Shown here: positions 37,006-37,076 of the stretch, one piece after another
Numbering within the stretch: position 1 is the first letter of the stretch
How the letters are laid out: the number at the start of each line of letters is the position of its first letter
NCBI RefSeq assembly: GCF_024721015.1
Contig: NZ_JANAIF010000040.1
Span: forward strand, 1 to 37,076
Origin: Xenorhabdus bovienii
Lineage (GTDB): Bacteria > Pseudomonadota > Gammaproteobacteria > Enterobacterales > Enterobacteriaceae
Direction of reading: 5' to 3'
Length of the DNA stretch: 37,076 nucleotides
The notes under the pieces: model-generated
What the model was told of the DNA's origin: nothing
Database searches by the model: none
Seen by the model: the letters and a program-made list of their open reading frames with translations, nothing else
Position numbers and translations under genes: made by a program

Positions 37006-37076
37006 CTACCACCTACTGAAGTAGGTGGGTTAGCGCACTTCGGTGCCGACGACTGAAAGTCGTCGAACCACGCACC
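37006..37076 (-). mobile_element. Probable IS200/IS605-type element end (tnpB-side, omega-RNA-like), partial
   Basis: Three perfect hairpins are packed into 57 bases: CCACCTAC (37009-37016) with 37021-37028 around TGAA; GCAC (37035-37038) with GTGC (37043-37046) around TTCG; and CGACGACT (37047-37054) with AGTCGTCG (37058-37065) around GAA. They begin straight after the pqaA reading frame. Read on the minus strand, the order of stems ending in an imperfect terminal hairpin resembles the 3' end of tnpB and the right end of IS200/IS605 or IS1341-type elements. That region also encodes the guide-like omega RNA. No transposase is inside the window, so this is inferred from structure only. A strong compound terminator of a minus-strand gene is the alternative. 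Confidence 0.4.

Noticed and set aside
1..37076. CRISPR arrays, tRNA or rRNA genes, prophage or toxin clusters
   Set aside because: No regularly spaced repeats, cloverleaf or rRNA-like sequence, or phage/toxin genes were seen on either strand.

Overview
The window looks like a chromosomal segment of an insect-associated enterobacterium, most probably Xenorhabdus (Photorhabdus is the next candidate; order Enterobacterales, family Morganellaceae). The basis is protein-level recognition. The gene order nuoN-A / lrhA / alaA / yfbR / yfbS / hxpA(yfbT) / yfbU / yfbV / ackA / pta is the E. coli-type order, and the proteins resemble E. coli ones closely. The non-coding DNA is very AT-rich, an arginine-succinyltransferase operon sits beside pta, and a pqaA relative follows nuoN. 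The genus call is inference.

Layout. (1) 1-843: the possible tail of an unidentified gene, then a long AT-rich region with several inverted repeats ahead of the ast operon. (2) 844-8410, plus strand: astC-astA-astD-astB-astE and a CycA-like amino-acid permease in one tight run. The enzymes degrade arginine to glutamate, succinate, ammonia and CO2, and the permease may supply substrate. A strong bidirectional terminator lies at 8512-8546. (3) 8610-12119, minus strand: ackA then pta, the acetyl-phosphate/acetate overflow pathway, with a hairpin between them. (4) 12384-16171, plus strand: yfbV, yfbU, hxpA and yfbS. hxpA and yfbS use non-ATG starts, and a set of competing hairpins lies between them. 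(5) 16257-18241, minus strand: alaA followed by yfbR. (6) 18242-19054: an 813-bp gene-free divergent regulatory region, then the LysR regulator lrhA (hexA) on the plus strand with its own terminator. (7) 20071-20721: a 650-bp gene-free leader with two tandem dyads, then the complete 13-gene nuo operon (nuoA, B, CD fused, E-N) at 20722-35678, encoding the proton-pumping NADH:ubiquinone oxidoreductase. Many of its junctions are overlapping ATGA-type. A clear terminator follows nuoN. (8) 35861-37005: a pqaA-like gene broken by an in-frame stop and a one-base frameshift. (9) 37006-37076: three stacked hairpins at the very end of the window, resembling the tnpB-proximal (omega-RNA/right) end of an IS200/IS605-type element that continues outside.

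Most of the window is conserved core metabolism: arginine catabolism, acetate metabolism, alanine synthesis, nucleotide and sugar-phosphate house-cleaning, and respiration. LrhA/HexA is the one global regulator, known in these genera to control motility, virulence and secondary metabolism. I see no clearly new multi-gene system. The items most worth a second look are the decayed pqaA next to a probable transposon end, the undescribed dyads ahead of ast and nuo, and the alternative RNA structures between hxpA and yfbS.
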